From Paractinoplanes durhamensis (lineage in GTDB: Bacteria > Actinomycetota > Actinomycetes > Mycobacteriales > Micromonosporaceae), in the NCBI RefSeq assembly GCF_016862175.1, contig NZ_BOML01000013.1:186001-250000 (forward strand): DNA of 64,000 nt. Direction: 5' to 3'. The notes below the pieces were generated by a model, which was given only the letters and a program-made list of their open reading frames with translations, was not told where the DNA came from and ran no database searches. This document shows, one piece after another, positions 15,891-24,883 of the stretch. Each line of letters starts with the position of its first letter. Position 1 is the first letter of the stretch. The position numbers and the translations under genes were made by a program.

Positions 15891-18056
15891 TCAGGCCTGC
15901 AGCACTGTCTCCGACACAGCAGGGGCGGCGTGCGGCTCCGGCTCCGGCTCCGGCGTTCCCTCGACCGCCAGGTGCGGGGTGATCTTCTCGGCCCAGCAGG
16001 GGTAGTACCAGTTGGCTTTGCCGATCATGGTCATCAGGGCCGGGATGAGGGTCAGCCGGACCAGGAAGGCGTCGATGAAGACCGCCGAGGCCAGGCCGAG
16101 GCCGATGGCCGCGACGATCCGCTCCCCGTCGAACGCGAACGAGGCGAACACCCCGAGCATGATCAGGGCAGCGGTGGCGATGACCCGGCCGGTCTCGGTC
16201 ACGCCGACCCGTACGGCCCGCTTGTTGTCCCTGCCGTGGGTCCATTCCTCGTGGATCCGGCTGACCAGGAAGACCTGGTAATCCATCGAAAGACCGAAAA
16301 CAATACCGACGATCAGGACCGGGACGATGTACGTGATGGGAGCGCCGCTGCCGACCCCGAGCAACCCGCTCCCCCAGCCGAACTGGAACACCGCGGTGAT
16401 GGCGCCGAGGCCGGCCAGGATGCTGGTGATGTTGCTGAGCGCGCCGACCAGCGGCACCAGCAGGCTGCGGAACGCGATCGCCAGCAGCAGGAAGCCGAGC
16501 ACCGCGATGATGCCGAGGTAGAGCGGGAGCCGGCCGAGCAGCGCGTCGGACAGGTCCTGGGTGGTGGCCGCCGACCCGCCGACGTACGCCTTCATGGTGG
16601 TGCCGGCTTCGGCGGCGGGAATGACGTCGCCGTGCAGGGTTTCGATCAGGGTGGTGGTGGCCTCGGCCTGGGCGCTGCTCTTCGGGATGATCGTCACCGA
16701 CTGGACGGTGCCGTCGGCCGATTTCGCGACCGGGGTGACCGTGGCGACGCCGGTCACCGACTTCAGCTCGGTGGCCAGCGCGGTGAACGCCGCCCGGGAC
16801 GGCGCGTCGGGGGTGCTCGCGGCGATCATCAGCGGGTTGTCGAAACCGTCGCCGAACGCGGCCGAGCTCATCGCGTAGTACCGGTGCGTCGCCGAGGTCG
16901 CCGGGTCGCTGCTGGCGTCGGAGTCCCCGACCCGCATCTGCAGGACCGGGATGGCCAGCAGGACGACCGCGGCCAGCGCGAGCGGCGCCACCAGCCACGG
17001 AACCCGCTGCACCAGCGCGGCCCATTTGCCGGCGAGCCGAGGGGCGTGTTCTTCGACGACCCCCTGGGCCAGCCGGGCGCGCTGCTTCTTCGAGAGGACC
17101 TTGAGGCCGAACGCGCCGAGCAGGGCCGGCAGCAGGGTCAGGGCGGCGGCGACGGTGACCGCGACGGTGACGGCGGCGGCCTCGCCCATGCCGGTGAGCA
17201 CGCCCAGGCCGACCACGCGGATCCCGATCAGCGCGACGATGACGGTGAGGCCGGCGAAGATGACCGCCCGGCCGGAGGTGTCGATCGCCCGGGCGATGGC
17301 ATCGGGCACGGTCTTGCCGGCGAGCAGGCCCTTGCGGGTGCGGTTGACGACGAACAGGGCGTAGTCGATACCGACCGCGAGGCCCATCATCGCGGCCATC
17401 GTGATCGACGTCGAGCTCAGCGTGACCACGTGCGACCCGACCATGACCAGCAACAACGACACCAGCACCCCGACCACGCCGGTGATCAGCGGCAGCAGCG
17501 CGGCGCGCCACGCGCGGAACATCAGCATCAGCAGCACCAGGGCGGCGATCAGGCCGAGGATCTCCGAGGACCCGTTCGAGGACGAGATCTGCTCCTGGAA
17601 GGCGTCCCCGCCGTACGTGAAGGTGACCCCGTCGACCTCGGCGCCGGTGACGACCTTCTCGATCGGCGCGACGTCGGCGTCGCTGCTCACCACCACCTGG
17701 GCGTACGCGGTATCGCCGCTCGCCGCGACGGTGTAGGGGCTGACCACCTTCACCACGCCGGCCTGCTTGGCGACCTCGTCGAGCACGGCGGTGACCTCGG
17801 TCTTCACCGCCGCCGAGGTGACCGGCCCGGCTGTCGAGTGCCAGACGATCTTGCCGATCTTGCCGGAACTGCCGCTGCTCGGCATCTGCGCCAGCAGCGC
17901 GTACGCCTTGGACGACTCGCTGTCCGGCATGTCGGACGACGTCGTGAACGCCGTCCCGCCCAGCACGACCGCGGCGACCAGCCCCACCGCGACCAGGAAC
18001 CAGCTGGAGATGACTATCCGGCGGTGCCGGACGCACCAGTGGGCCAGAGCTGACAT
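15891..18056 (-). CDS. MMPL family RND-type transporter
   Basis: The 721-residue membrane protein has the MMPL layout: a membrane segment near the N-terminus (RRIVISSWFLVAVGLVAAVV), a first extracytoplasmic loop (about 45-165), a block of about five helices, a second large loop and a C-terminal helix block. The GIDYALFVVNR and FGLSMDYQVFLVSRIHEEW regions carry the Asp-Tyr pairs of the proton-relay helices. MMPL proteins export lipids or drugs. The ATG at 18056 follows AAGGAGCC. It is first in an operon with the response regulator and kinase, which probably control it. Confidence 0.9.
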   Translation of the reverse strand: MSALAHWCVRHRRIVISSWFLVAVGLVAAVVLGGTAFTTSSDMPDSESSKAYALLAQMPSSGSSGKIGKIVWHSTAGPVTSAAVKTEVTAVLDEVAKQAGVVKVVSPYTVAASGDTAYAQVVVSSDADVAPIEKVVTGAEVDGVTFTYGGDAFQEQISSSNGSSEILGLIAALVLLMLMFRAWRAALLPLITGVVGVLVSLLLVMVGSHVVTLSSTSITMAAMMGLAVGIDYALFVVNRTRKGLLAGKTVPDAIARAIDTSGRAVIFAGLTVIVALIGIRVVGLGVLTGMGEAAAVTVAVTVAAALTLLPALLGAFGLKVLSKKQRARLAQGVVEEHAPRLAGKWAALVQRVPWLVAPLALAAVVLLAIPVLQMRVGDSDASSDPATSATHRYYAMSSAAFGDGFDNPLMIAASTPDAPSRAAFTALATELKSVTGVATVTPVAKSADGTVQSVTIIPKSSAQAEATTTLIETLHGDVIPAAEAGTTMKAYVGGSAATTQDLSDALLGRLPLYLGIIAVLGFLLLAIAFRSLLVPLVGALSNITSILAGLGAITAVFQFGWGSGLLGVGSGAPITYIVPVLIVGIVFGLSMDYQVFLVSRIHEEWTHGRDNKRAVRVGVTETGRVIATAALIMLGVFASFAFDGERIVAAIGLGLASAVFIDAFLVRLTLIPALMTMIGKANWYYPCWAEKITPHLAVEGTPEPEPEPHAAPAVSETVLQA

Positions 18057-18151
18057 GAACGAGGCTCCTTCGTCGTGACCGTTCGTGACCAGGAAGAACA
18101 ACGACTCCATGGTCACGGCCGGACCCCGTCCCGGTCGTCAGCTCAGCGCGG

Positions 18152-19438
18152 TCATCGGCCCTGCCGCAACCGCGGCAGAACGAGCCGCCCTACCGCACCT
18201 GCGGTACGTCCGGCTCGCACGCGGGGCACGGCCGATGCGGTGCCGGCGGCGCCGGCCAGCAGCGCGGCGAGGACGAACGGGTGCTCGACCAGTTGGTCGG
18301 CCACGCCGTTGAGCGGGTTGGTGCTGATCAGCGTGGTGCGTTCGGCGAACCAGGCGGCGGCCAGCACGAGCCCGGTGCCGGCCGATCCGAGGCGGATCCA
18401 CGGGTAGGCCCGGGTCCGGGCCAGGATCAGCAGCGACGGCATCACCAGGGCGACCACGATCAGCTGGGTCAGCTCGATCCCCAGGTTGAAGCCGAGCAGG
18501 TTGGTGACCAGCGAGCCGTGGGTCAGGCCCAGGTCGCTGATCAGGGCGGCGAAGGCGAAGCCGTGCATCAGCCCGAAGCCGGCGGCGATCCAGGCCTCGC
18601 CGCCGGGGACCAGCGGCCGGATCGCGTGGACCGCCGAGACCAGCACGGACAGGGCGATCGCCGCCTCGACCGGGCGGGCCGGCACCGCGAGGTAGCCGAG
18701 CGCGGCCAGGGCCAGGGTGATCGAGTGGCCGACCGCGAACGCCGACACCACGTGCAGCACGCGCACCGACTGCCGGCGCAGGTCGCCGCCGGGCACCCAG
18801 CGCCGGCGGCGGGCCAGCAGCGGAGCCGGGAGCAGCAGCATGATCAGGAACAGCAGGTGGTCGGAGCCCTCCGAGATGTGCCGGACACCCAGGCGCAGCG
18901 CGGCCACGAAGCCGGTACCGGTGCTCGCGGCGGCAGCGGCGACCGGCACCGCGACGGTGTGTTCGCGCCAGTCGAGGATCCCGATGGTGGTGTAGTCGCC
19001 CTGTCCCCCGGAACGCGCGGCGACGAACACCTGGTGCGACACGATCGTGTGGAGGATCGCGTCGTACGTCAGCGGGAAGTTGCTCGTCCTTCCGTTCGGC
19101 GGGGTCAAGGTCAGGTCGAAGACCAGGTGATCGACGCTGTCGACCTTCCGCACCCGGCCGCCGGTGAGCGCGACCGCCCAGCTGCCGGCCGAGGTGTGGG
19201 CGAGAACGTACCGGCGCAGGTCCTCGAGTTTGGCCGGCTGCAGCACGGTGGTTGCGGTCAGCGGCTCGTCGAGGGCCACCTCGAGCCGGTCGATCGGCAG
19301 CTCGACCACGCCGGTGACCCGGTCGGGGCCAGTGTCGAGCAGGATCGCGGTGGTGCTCATCGGGTGCGCCGCGGCCGGCGAGGCCGGAAGAACAAGAAAA
19401 GCGATGATGGCGTACGCGATGAGCCCGGCGATCCTCAC
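18152..19438 (-). CDS. HupE/UreJ-2 family membrane protein
   Basis: The 428-residue protein has a signal-like N-terminus (IAGLIAYAIIAFLVLPASPAAA), an extracytoplasmic beta-rich domain (about 25-180) and a C-terminal HupE/UreJ-2 domain of seven or so helices. That domain has the histidine-bearing signature GVRHISEGSDHLLFLIMLLL and a later FGLMHGFAFA. The family is linked to nickel or cobalt handling, but many members are uncharacterised. The GTG at 19438 overlaps the stop of the DUF3500 gene, indicating translational coupling. Confidence 0.82.
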   Translation of the reverse strand: MRIAGLIAYAIIAFLVLPASPAAAHPMSTTAILLDTGPDRVTGVVELPIDRLEVALDEPLTATTVLQPAKLEDLRRYVLAHTSAGSWAVALTGGRVRKVDSVDHLVFDLTLTPPNGRTSNFPLTYDAILHTIVSHQVFVAARSGGQGDYTTIGILDWREHTVAVPVAAAAASTGTGFVAALRLGVRHISEGSDHLLFLIMLLLPAPLLARRRRWVPGGDLRRQSVRVLHVVSAFAVGHSITLALAALGYLAVPARPVEAAIALSVLVSAVHAIRPLVPGGEAWIAAGFGLMHGFAFAALISDLGLTHGSLVTNLLGFNLGIELTQLIVVALVMPSLLILARTRAYPWIRLGSAGTGLVLAAAWFAERTTLISTNPLNGVADQLVEHPFVLAALLAGAAGTASAVPRVRAGRTAGAVGRLVLPRLRQGR

Positions 19439-20583
19439 GACGGCTTGGTGCTGCCGTAGTCGTTCGTCTTGTCCCGGTAGACCGAGTGGTAGTGGATGTT
19501 CGGGGTGCTGCGGCTGCGGGTGTTGATGAATTCGATCCACACGCTCGGCCCGTCGATCCGCAGGTAACTGCTCTCGTCCTCGGGCCCGGTGTTGTTGGCC
19601 CAGGCGATCTTGGTCGAGCCGAGTTCGGACTCGTATTTGGCGAGCAGCTTCGCCGCCGCGTCGTCGGCCAGATCGTCGACGTAGGGCTTGATCGCGGCCA
19701 GCACCAGTGTCTTCTGCGCGGCGGTCACGGTCAGCCCTTCGGACGCCGGGAACACCCCGTCGTCGTGGGCCGGGCCCATCATCAGGTCGTCGTAGGTGCC
19801 GGAACTCAACTTCGCGGCCGCCTTGTCACCGGCGCTGAGCGACGCGAACAGCGCGAACAGCGCGGTCGACTCGTCCTTGACCGGCGCGACGGTCTGGCCG
19901 CCGCTGGTGAAGGACGTCGGCTCGGAGCCGACGAACTGCGGTGTCTCGCTGACCTTGGTGCCGTTGTAGGTGAGGTTGCGGGCCAGGTGGTGGCCGCCGA
20001 ACTGGAGCATGAACGGCGCGGTGGCCGACGGCGTGCCGTACACCGCGACGTAGTAGTCGACCAGGTTGCCGAAGCCGTCCGCGCCGTCGCCGCCGAGGCT
20101 GTTGAGATAGTCGTCGGCCTTCTGGATGTTCAGCACCTGCTGATATCCCTCGGGGCTGAGCGCGACCTTCATCATCGCCAGCGCCGCGGCCCGCTGCGCC
20201 TCGCTGAGATCCTTGAGCGCGACCCCCTTGCGGGCCACCGTGCTCGCCGGAAAATTCGACCAGGTCTGCCGGGACTGGTTGTCGGTGAAGGCCAGGTTGA
20301 TCTTCGCCTTGAGGGTGTCGTCGAGAGTGGCCAGGAACGCCTGCGCGGCGGTCACCACGGCGGCCGTGTTCGCCCCGCCCGGACTGTCCCCACCGGTGTT
20401 CAGATCGACCGCGGTGAACGTCTGCACGCTGCCCATCCCGCCGCCCGGCCCGCCCTGCCCGCCACCACCCTGCGACGACGAACCGGGTGTCGCCGTACTG
20501 GTGCTGCCGGAGTCGCTGCACCCCGCAGTGGCCAGGAGGGTCGCCACGACCACACCGGACATCACCCTCGAATTCCTCAGCAT
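19435..20583 (-). CDS. DUF3500 lipoprotein
   Basis: The 382-residue product starts with a lipoprotein signal (VVVATLLATAGC, lipidated Cys at about 22), then a serine/glycine-rich linker and the DUF3500 domain. Recognisable blocks are NFPASTVARKGVALKDLS, LQFGGHHLARNLTY and WIEFINTRSRSTPNIHYHSV. The conserved His/Asp/Glu positions suggest a metal-binding or enzymatic role, but the family function is unknown. It overlaps the HupE-like gene by four bases; the two domains recur together, which suggests a joint role, possibly metal-related. Confidence 0.82.
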   Translation of the reverse strand: MLRNSRVMSGVVVATLLATAGCSDSGSTSTATPGSSSQGGGGQGGPGGGMGSVQTFTAVDLNTGGDSPGGANTAAVVTAAQAFLATLDDTLKAKINLAFTDNQSRQTWSNFPASTVARKGVALKDLSEAQRAAALAMMKVALSPEGYQQVLNIQKADDYLNSLGGDGADGFGNLVDYYVAVYGTPSATAPFMLQFGGHHLARNLTYNGTKVSETPQFVGSEPTSFTSGGQTVAPVKDESTALFALFASLSAGDKAAAKLSSGTYDDLMMGPAHDDGVFPASEGLTVTAAQKTLVLAAIKPYVDDLADDAAAKLLAKYESELGSTKIAWANNTGPEDESSYLRIDGPSVWIEFINTRSRSTPNIHYHSVYRDKTNDYGSTKPS

Positions 20584-20698
20584 GAATCGGCCGACCTCTC
20601 ACTCGTGGCGGACTACCCGACCGCCGAAGGATGCCTGCCATTCGCGCTTCCGCGGAATAGCCGGACCGCAATTCTTAGCCCTTTCTTACAAAATGCTA

Positions 20699-20727
20699 TT
20701 GACAGTAAATACATATCGTCTTTATGG
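20699..20727 (+). promoter_or_regulatory. Sigma-70-like promoter before metalloprotease gene
   Basis: TTGACA at 20699-20704, a 17-base spacer and TTATGG at 20722-20727 lie in an AT-rich patch unusual for this genome. The spacing is ideal and the gene starts at 20782. Confidence 0.55.
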
Positions 20728-20781
20728 GTGGAGCACAGAAAGACCACATTGCACCTGAAGGAGGCCGGGTAAGATCGCGGC

Positions 20782-21483
20782 GTGCGGCGGCGATGGTGGA
20801 TATCGATGGGTATTGCCGCGGTGGTGCTCAGCGCCGGCGGGATCGCCGTGGCGGCGGTGCCCGGGCTGGGGGCGACGGCGTGTCCCCGGTGCTACGACCT
20901 GACATCGCTGGGCAACCGGCTGTACGCCGACCGGGACGACCCCGCCTACCGCACGCTCATCGACGACGCCGACCGGCGCATCGCCGCCTTCTACGGTGCT
21001 CGCCTCAGCGAGCCGCGCGTCCTGATCTGTTCCACCGCATCCTGTTACGACCGCCTCGGCGGCGGCGGCGAAAAAGGCCGCGCCCTGCGGAACTGGTCGC
21101 TGATGCTGTCGCCGGCCGGGATCAATCCGACCATCGCCACCCACGAACTGTCGCATGTCGAGTTCCACGAGCGGCTCGGTTCGGCGAGCGGCAAGGTCCC
21201 GCAGTGGTTCGACGAGGGCTTGGCCGTGCTCGTCTCCGACGACGCCCGCTACCTGCGGCCGGCATCGCAGTCCGACCGATGCAAGCTGCCGTACGACGAG
21301 GCCCGCCCGGTCATCGACGCCGACTGGTGGACCGCCGCCGCCGACGGCGTGGACCGGCCGTACCTGCAGGCCGGATGCGTGGTCAGCCGCTGGGCCGGCG
21401 CGAACGGCGGGCCCGCGGCGGTCCTCGACCTGATCACGAAGCTGAGGGCCGGAGCGGACTGGCCGGCCGACCAGTTCGCCTGA
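20782..21483 (+). CDS. Membrane-anchored or secreted small metallopeptidase-like protein
   Basis: The 233-residue product has one N-terminal hydrophobic segment (ISMGIAAVVLSAGGIAVAAV). Next comes a domain with the zinc-protease motif HELSHVEFHERLG (about residues 119-131) and, downstream, the glutamate-bearing WFDEGLAVL, the arrangement of gluzincins such as the peptidase MA-like group. It also has four or more cysteines that could form disulfides outside the cell. The start is GTG at 20782; an AAGGAGG lies about 20 bases upstream, farther than usual, so the exact start is uncertain. The substrate is unknown. Confidence 0.72.
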   Translation: MRRRWWISMGIAAVVLSAGGIAVAAVPGLGATACPRCYDLTSLGNRLYADRDDPAYRTLIDDADRRIAAFYGARLSEPRVLICSTASCYDRLGGGGEKGRALRNWSLMLSPAGINPTIATHELSHVEFHERLGSASGKVPQWFDEGLAVLVSDDARYLRPASQSDRCKLPYDEARPVIDADWWTAAADGVDRPYLQAGCVVSRWAGANGGPAAVLDLITKLRAGADWPADQFA

Positions 21484-21503
21484 CGGTCACGCTCCGAGGA
21501 CCC

Positions 21504-22127
21504 CTACCAAGGCGGGTCGATCGTCGCGGCGGCCGCGGCGGCGGCGTCGAAAGCGCGGGCGATGCGGGCGCGCTGCTCGGCGAAGAACGACTCGGCGGGC
21601 TCGCCGGCCCGGATGCGCCGGATCGCCTCGACGTAGCCGACCCGGTAGGCGGCCAGCACCAGGGCCGCGGTCAGCTCGGCGCGCGGGTGGCCGGCCTCCG
21701 CGAGCAGGGCGGCGATCATCGCCTCGAGCCGTTCGAGAGCCTCCCGCAGGGCCGCCCGCAGCGCCGGCGAATCCACCACCACCTGCCAGAACTCGGTGAA
21801 CCGGTCGGCGAAACCGGCCAGCGGATGGCGCTCGTCGTGCAAGGCCAGGAACCGGTCCCGCAGGGCGGCCACCGGGTCCTGGCCGGGCGCGCGGCCGCGG
21901 ATCGCCTCGGTGAGGATGCGCTGCGCCTCGGGGCCGCGGTCGAAGAACATCTCCTCCTTGCGCGGGAAGTAGTTGAAGACGGTCATCCGGGACACCCCGG
22001 CGGCCTCGGCGATCTCGGTGACGCTCACCGCCTCGAACCCGCGGGCCAGGAACAGTTGCGTCGCGGCGTCCGAGATCTGGTCGCGGACCTGCTGTTTCTT
22101 CTGTTCGCGGAGGCCGGGCGTCACCAT
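21504..22127 (-). CDS. TetR family transcriptional regulator
   Basis: The 207-residue product has the TetR N-terminal helix-turn-helix (DAATQLFLARGFEAVSVTEI, then AAGVSRMTVFNYFPRKEEMF, about residues 18-60) and an alpha-helical ligand domain. The ATG at 22127 was chosen because homology to TetR begins right after it. It is divergent from the FAD monooxygenase at 22191 with 63 bases between, where an inverted repeat lies. Repression of the monooxygenase and relief by its substrate is the likely scheme. Confidence 0.9.
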   Translation of the reverse strand: MVTPGLREQKKQQVRDQISDAATQLFLARGFEAVSVTEIAEAAGVSRMTVFNYFPRKEEMFFDRGPEAQRILTEAIRGRAPGQDPVAALRDRFLALHDERHPLAGFADRFTEFWQVVVDSPALRAALREALERLEAMIAALLAEAGHPRAELTAALVLAAYRVGYVEAIRRIRAGEPAESFFAEQRARIARAFDAAAAAAATIDPPW

Positions 22128-22137
22128 GGGCGAATCA

Positions 22138-22167
22138 TATACCCGATAAAAACATTGACCCGGTATA
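22138..22167. promoter_or_regulatory. Putative TetR operator and promoter in divergent region
   Basis: Half-sites TATACC (22138-22143) and GGTATA (22162-22167) form an inverted repeat with an 18-base centre. The right half overlaps a TATAAG (22164-22169) that could be the monooxygenase -10 element. Confidence 0.5.
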
Positions 22168-22190
22168 AGTTGCGGGTCCATCCTGACGCC

Positions 22191-23660
22191 ATGGACTACG
22201 ACGTGGTGGTGGCCGGCGCCGGGCCGGTCGGTTTGATGGTCGCGAGCGAGCTCGCGCTCCGCGGCATCCGGGTGCTGGTGGCCGAGCGGCTCACCGAGCC
22301 GGATCTGACGATCAAGGCGGGCGCGATCAACGTGCCCACCGCCGAGGCGCTCGACCGCCGCGGCCTCGTTCCCCGCATCCGTGCTGCTCAGGCCGCGCAG
22401 ATGGAGCAGATCAAGAAGTTCATGGCAGCCCGCGGCGGCGGTGCGATGCCGCCGCGGCCACGGTTCCTCGGCCATTTCGGTGCCATCTGGCTGGAGGCCG
22501 GCAACCTTCGCGGCGACGACGATCCGTGGGCCGAGCTGGGCCCGGCCGGTCAGATCGCGATGCTCTCCCAGGCCGACCTGGAGGCGGTGCTCGCCGCGCA
22601 CGCCGTCGAGTGGGGCGTCGAAATACGGCGCGGGGTCGCGCTGACCGGGTTCACTTCCGCCATTGACGGCGTACGGGTGACGCTAGGTGATTCTGAGGTT
22701 GAGACGTCCTGGCTGGTCGGCGCCGACGGCGGTCGCAGCCTCGTCCGCAAGCTGGCCGGGTTCGACTTCCCCGGCACCGATCCGCGGATCACCGGGCATC
22801 AGGCGCTGCTCACCATGACCGGTGACGACGACCTCAAGCCGGGCTGGAACGTGACCGACACCGGCGTCTACGTGAGCGGGCCGATCCCCGGGCGGGTGCT
22901 CACCGTCGAGTTCGACGGACCGCCCGCCGAGCGCGACACCCCGATCACCGCGGCCGAGCTTACGGCGAGCATCCTCGCGGTCAGCGGCGTCCGGGTGACG
23001 ATCGACAAGGTGATCAGCGCGACCAGGTTCACCGACAACGCCCGGCAGGCCACCGACTACCGGCGGGGCCGGGTGCTGCTGGCGGGGGACGCCGCACACG
23101 TGCACTCGCCGTTCGGGGGTCAGGGCCTCAACCTCGGCATGGGCGACGCGATGAACCTCGGGTGGAAGCTGGCCGCCGAGATCCAGGGCTGGGCGCCGGA
23201 CGGGCTCCTCGACTCCTACACCGCCGAGCGGCACCCGATCGGCGCCTGGGTGCTCGACTGGAACCGCGCGCAGGTCGAGATCATGCAGCCGAGCCCGTAC
23301 AACCGGGCGATCCGCGCGGTGGTCGCCGATCTGGCCGCCACCCACGACGGCACGACGTACTTCGGCACCAGCATCGCCGGGCTGCGCCAGCGCTACGACC
23401 TGGGCAGCGACCACCCGATGGTCGGCCGCAGCGCCCCCGAGCTGGTCCTCGCCGACGGCACCCGGCTCGCCGCCGCCCTGCACGACGGCCGGGCCGTCCT
23501 CGTCGGCGACTTCCCGGTGGCCGACGATCGCCTCCGGGTGGTCACCGCCGACACACCCGGCATGCTCGTCCGCCCGGACGGCATCGTCGCGTGGGTCGAG
23601 GGCGACGGCGAGCTCGACGAGGCGCTGCACCGGTGGTTCGGCAAGGTGACCGGCCGCTGA
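22191..23660 (+). CDS. FAD-dependent aromatic hydroxylase (monooxygenase 1)
   Basis: The 489 residues comprise a p-hydroxybenzoate-hydroxylase-type fold with the FAD-binding GXGXXG in VVVAGAGPVGLMVASELALR (about 5-24), the DG motif in LVGADGGRSLVRKLAG, the second FAD motif in VLLAGDAAHVHSPFGGQG (about 290-310), and a C-terminal thioredoxin-like domain (about 390-489) as in polyketide and phenol hydroxylases. It hydroxylates an aromatic substrate with NAD(P)H and oxygen. The ATG at 22191 opens the first strand directly. It is paralogous to the gene at 24884, with the same domain order and near-identical motif blocks. Confidence 0.9.
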   Translation: MDYDVVVAGAGPVGLMVASELALRGIRVLVAERLTEPDLTIKAGAINVPTAEALDRRGLVPRIRAAQAAQMEQIKKFMAARGGGAMPPRPRFLGHFGAIWLEAGNLRGDDDPWAELGPAGQIAMLSQADLEAVLAAHAVEWGVEIRRGVALTGFTSAIDGVRVTLGDSEVETSWLVGADGGRSLVRKLAGFDFPGTDPRITGHQALLTMTGDDDLKPGWNVTDTGVYVSGPIPGRVLTVEFDGPPAERDTPITAAELTASILAVSGVRVTIDKVISATRFTDNARQATDYRRGRVLLAGDAAHVHSPFGGQGLNLGMGDAMNLGWKLAAEIQGWAPDGLLDSYTAERHPIGAWVLDWNRAQVEIMQPSPYNRAIRAVVADLAATHDGTTYFGTSIAGLRQRYDLGSDHPMVGRSAPELVLADGTRLAAALHDGRAVLVGDFPVADDRLRVVTADTPGMLVRPDGIVAWVEGDGELDEALHRWFGKVTGR

Positions 23661-23683
23661 CAGCGCCCGCAGCCACGAGGGTC

Positions 23684-23714
23684 GCGGTGTCAGCTGAGCG
23701 CGGTGTCAGCTGAG
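23684..23714. repeat. Tandem 15-base duplication
   Basis: GCGGTGTCAGCTGAG occurs twice with a 16-base period (23684-23698 and 23700-23714). The second copy contains the stop codon of the BtrH-like gene, so it may be a recent slippage duplication at the 3' end. Confidence 0.7.
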
Positions 23715-24623
23715 TGCTGCGGCCAGTTGATCGTAGGTGGGCGCGAGCTGCTGCAACGTCTGGGTGGCGGAGTCGGTGTGTCCGTTGACGAGGTCGTGCT
23801 GGAGGCTGCCGACCAGCCGGGCCTGCCGGGTAGCGATGGTGGCGGCTCCGTCGCGGCCGATGCTGGTGAGCGCGGTGGCGGCGTCGGCGAGCCGTCGAGC
23901 ACCGACCCGGATCGCGAACTGCGTCAGGTGATCGTGTGTCTCGGGGTCAAGCCCGTCGGTGACCAGGTCGGCGAGGTGGTGCACGGCGGTGGCGCCGCCG
24001 ATGGTGCCGGGCGGCACGGCGAGGTCGTCGCGCCCGCGCAGCCAGGCGACCGCGCCGGGCAGGGCCGCACGCAGCGCTGCCTCGGAGGTGACCGCCCGGG
24101 CCTGCCGGAAGTTGCCACGCATGGTGTACGGCTCGGCGTGGTAGAAGGTGATCGTGTCGGCGCGCCATGCGGCCAGGAAGTCCTGGGTGGGCAGGGTCGC
24201 GTAGGGGCAGCCGTAGGGGTCGTGGAACAGGACCTGCGTGTCGTCGGCCTCCAGGACGGTGACGAAGTGGTCCGCCCCGATCGGTCCGGTCATTCCGGGC
24301 ACGTGGCGTAGCAGGCCCATTTCCAGCGGTCCGGCCAGGACAGGGCCGGTCTTGACCGCCTCGTGGAGCAGCGCGAGGGCTTGCTCGCCGTCGTCGGCGC
24401 CTTGTCGGCGGCAGGTCCAGCCGAGCAGGGCGATGGCGTCGTCGATGCCGCGGTCGTCCCAGCCGTACGGGTCGAACAGCGGCAGCCGGCCGCCGAGCAG
24501 GTGCATGCCGAACGGCGAGCCGGTCAGCACTTCGATGGTCGACGGGGAGGGTGCGGTGGGACCGAGGGCCATGGCCAGCGAGTTGGCGTAGCAATAGGGC
24601 CCGGAACCGATGTAGGGGTGCAT
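23706..24623 (-). CDS. BtrH N-terminal-type (C39-like cysteine-protease fold) protein
   Basis: The 305-residue protein carries the papain-like triad pattern of the BtrH_N group: Cys near the N-terminus in GSGPYCYANSLAMAL, His in IGADHFVTVLEAD and Asp in VLFHDPYGCPY. BtrH is an acyltransferase-like enzyme of butirosin biosynthesis that takes acyl groups from a carrier protein; relatives occur in natural-product clusters. The C-terminal half is helical and of unknown role. It sits between two related FAD hydroxylase genes, which hints at a shared biosynthetic or tailoring pathway. The ATG is at 24623. Its exact activity cannot be told. Confidence 0.72.
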   Translation of the reverse strand: MHPYIGSGPYCYANSLAMALGPTAPSPSTIEVLTGSPFGMHLLGGRLPLFDPYGWDDRGIDDAIALLGWTCRRQGADDGEQALALLHEAVKTGPVLAGPLEMGLLRHVPGMTGPIGADHFVTVLEADDTQVLFHDPYGCPYATLPTQDFLAAWRADTITFYHAEPYTMRGNFRQARAVTSEAALRAALPGAVAWLRGRDDLAVPPGTIGGATAVHHLADLVTDGLDPETHDHLTQFAIRVGARRLADAATALTSIGRDGAATIATRQARLVGSLQHDLVNGHTDSATQTLQQLAPTYDQLAAALS

Positions 24624-24677
24624 GCGTCAGCTTCTTTCGCTGGTCGAGAGGTCCGCGTCGTTCACCGGCCCAGCCTG

Positions 24678-24700
24678 GACCTTGCCCTTGGGGCAAGGTC
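24678..24700. promoter_or_regulatory. MerR-type operator without an intact merR gene
   Basis: GACCTTGCCC-TTG-GGGCAAGGTC is a perfect 10-base inverted repeat with a 3-base centre, resembling operators of MerR-family regulators in streptomycetes. The short frame that follows (ATG 24719 to stop 24793, ending ARALFAEWSERAVRTGP) might be the tail of a lost regulator. Confidence 0.55.
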
Positions 24701-24718
24701 AAGCCCATTCGGCGCCGC

Positions 24719-24793
24719 ATGGTGGCGCCGGCCGAGCGGGCGCGGGCGCTGTTCGCCGAGTGGAGCGAGCGGGCCGTCCGAACAGGTCCGTGA
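24719..24793 (+). pseudogene. Possible remnant of a regulator gene
   Basis: A 24-residue reading (MVAPAERARALFAEWSERAV and four more residues) follows the MerR-type palindrome. It looks like the C-terminal helix of a regulator, but no DNA-binding domain remains. The call rests mainly on the adjacent operator and is weak. Confidence 0.25.
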
Positions 24794-24883
24794 CAGCCGG
24801 CTGCCAGCTCCGTGCATGTGCCCTGTCAGCGACCTGAGCCAGCCTTGCCGTGTTGCGATTCGCCCGGACAACGGAGGCACACG

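Noticed and set aside
15126..18053. Plus-strand open frame of 975 codons across the MMPL and regulator genes
   Set aside because: Low-complexity Gly/Asp/Arg/His sequence, antisense to three well-supported genes.
20724..22190. In-frame extension joining upstream sequence to monooxygenase 1 (978 codons)
   Set aside because: The upstream part runs antisense to the TetR gene and out of frame with the metalloprotease gene. The FAD domain starts cleanly at 22191.
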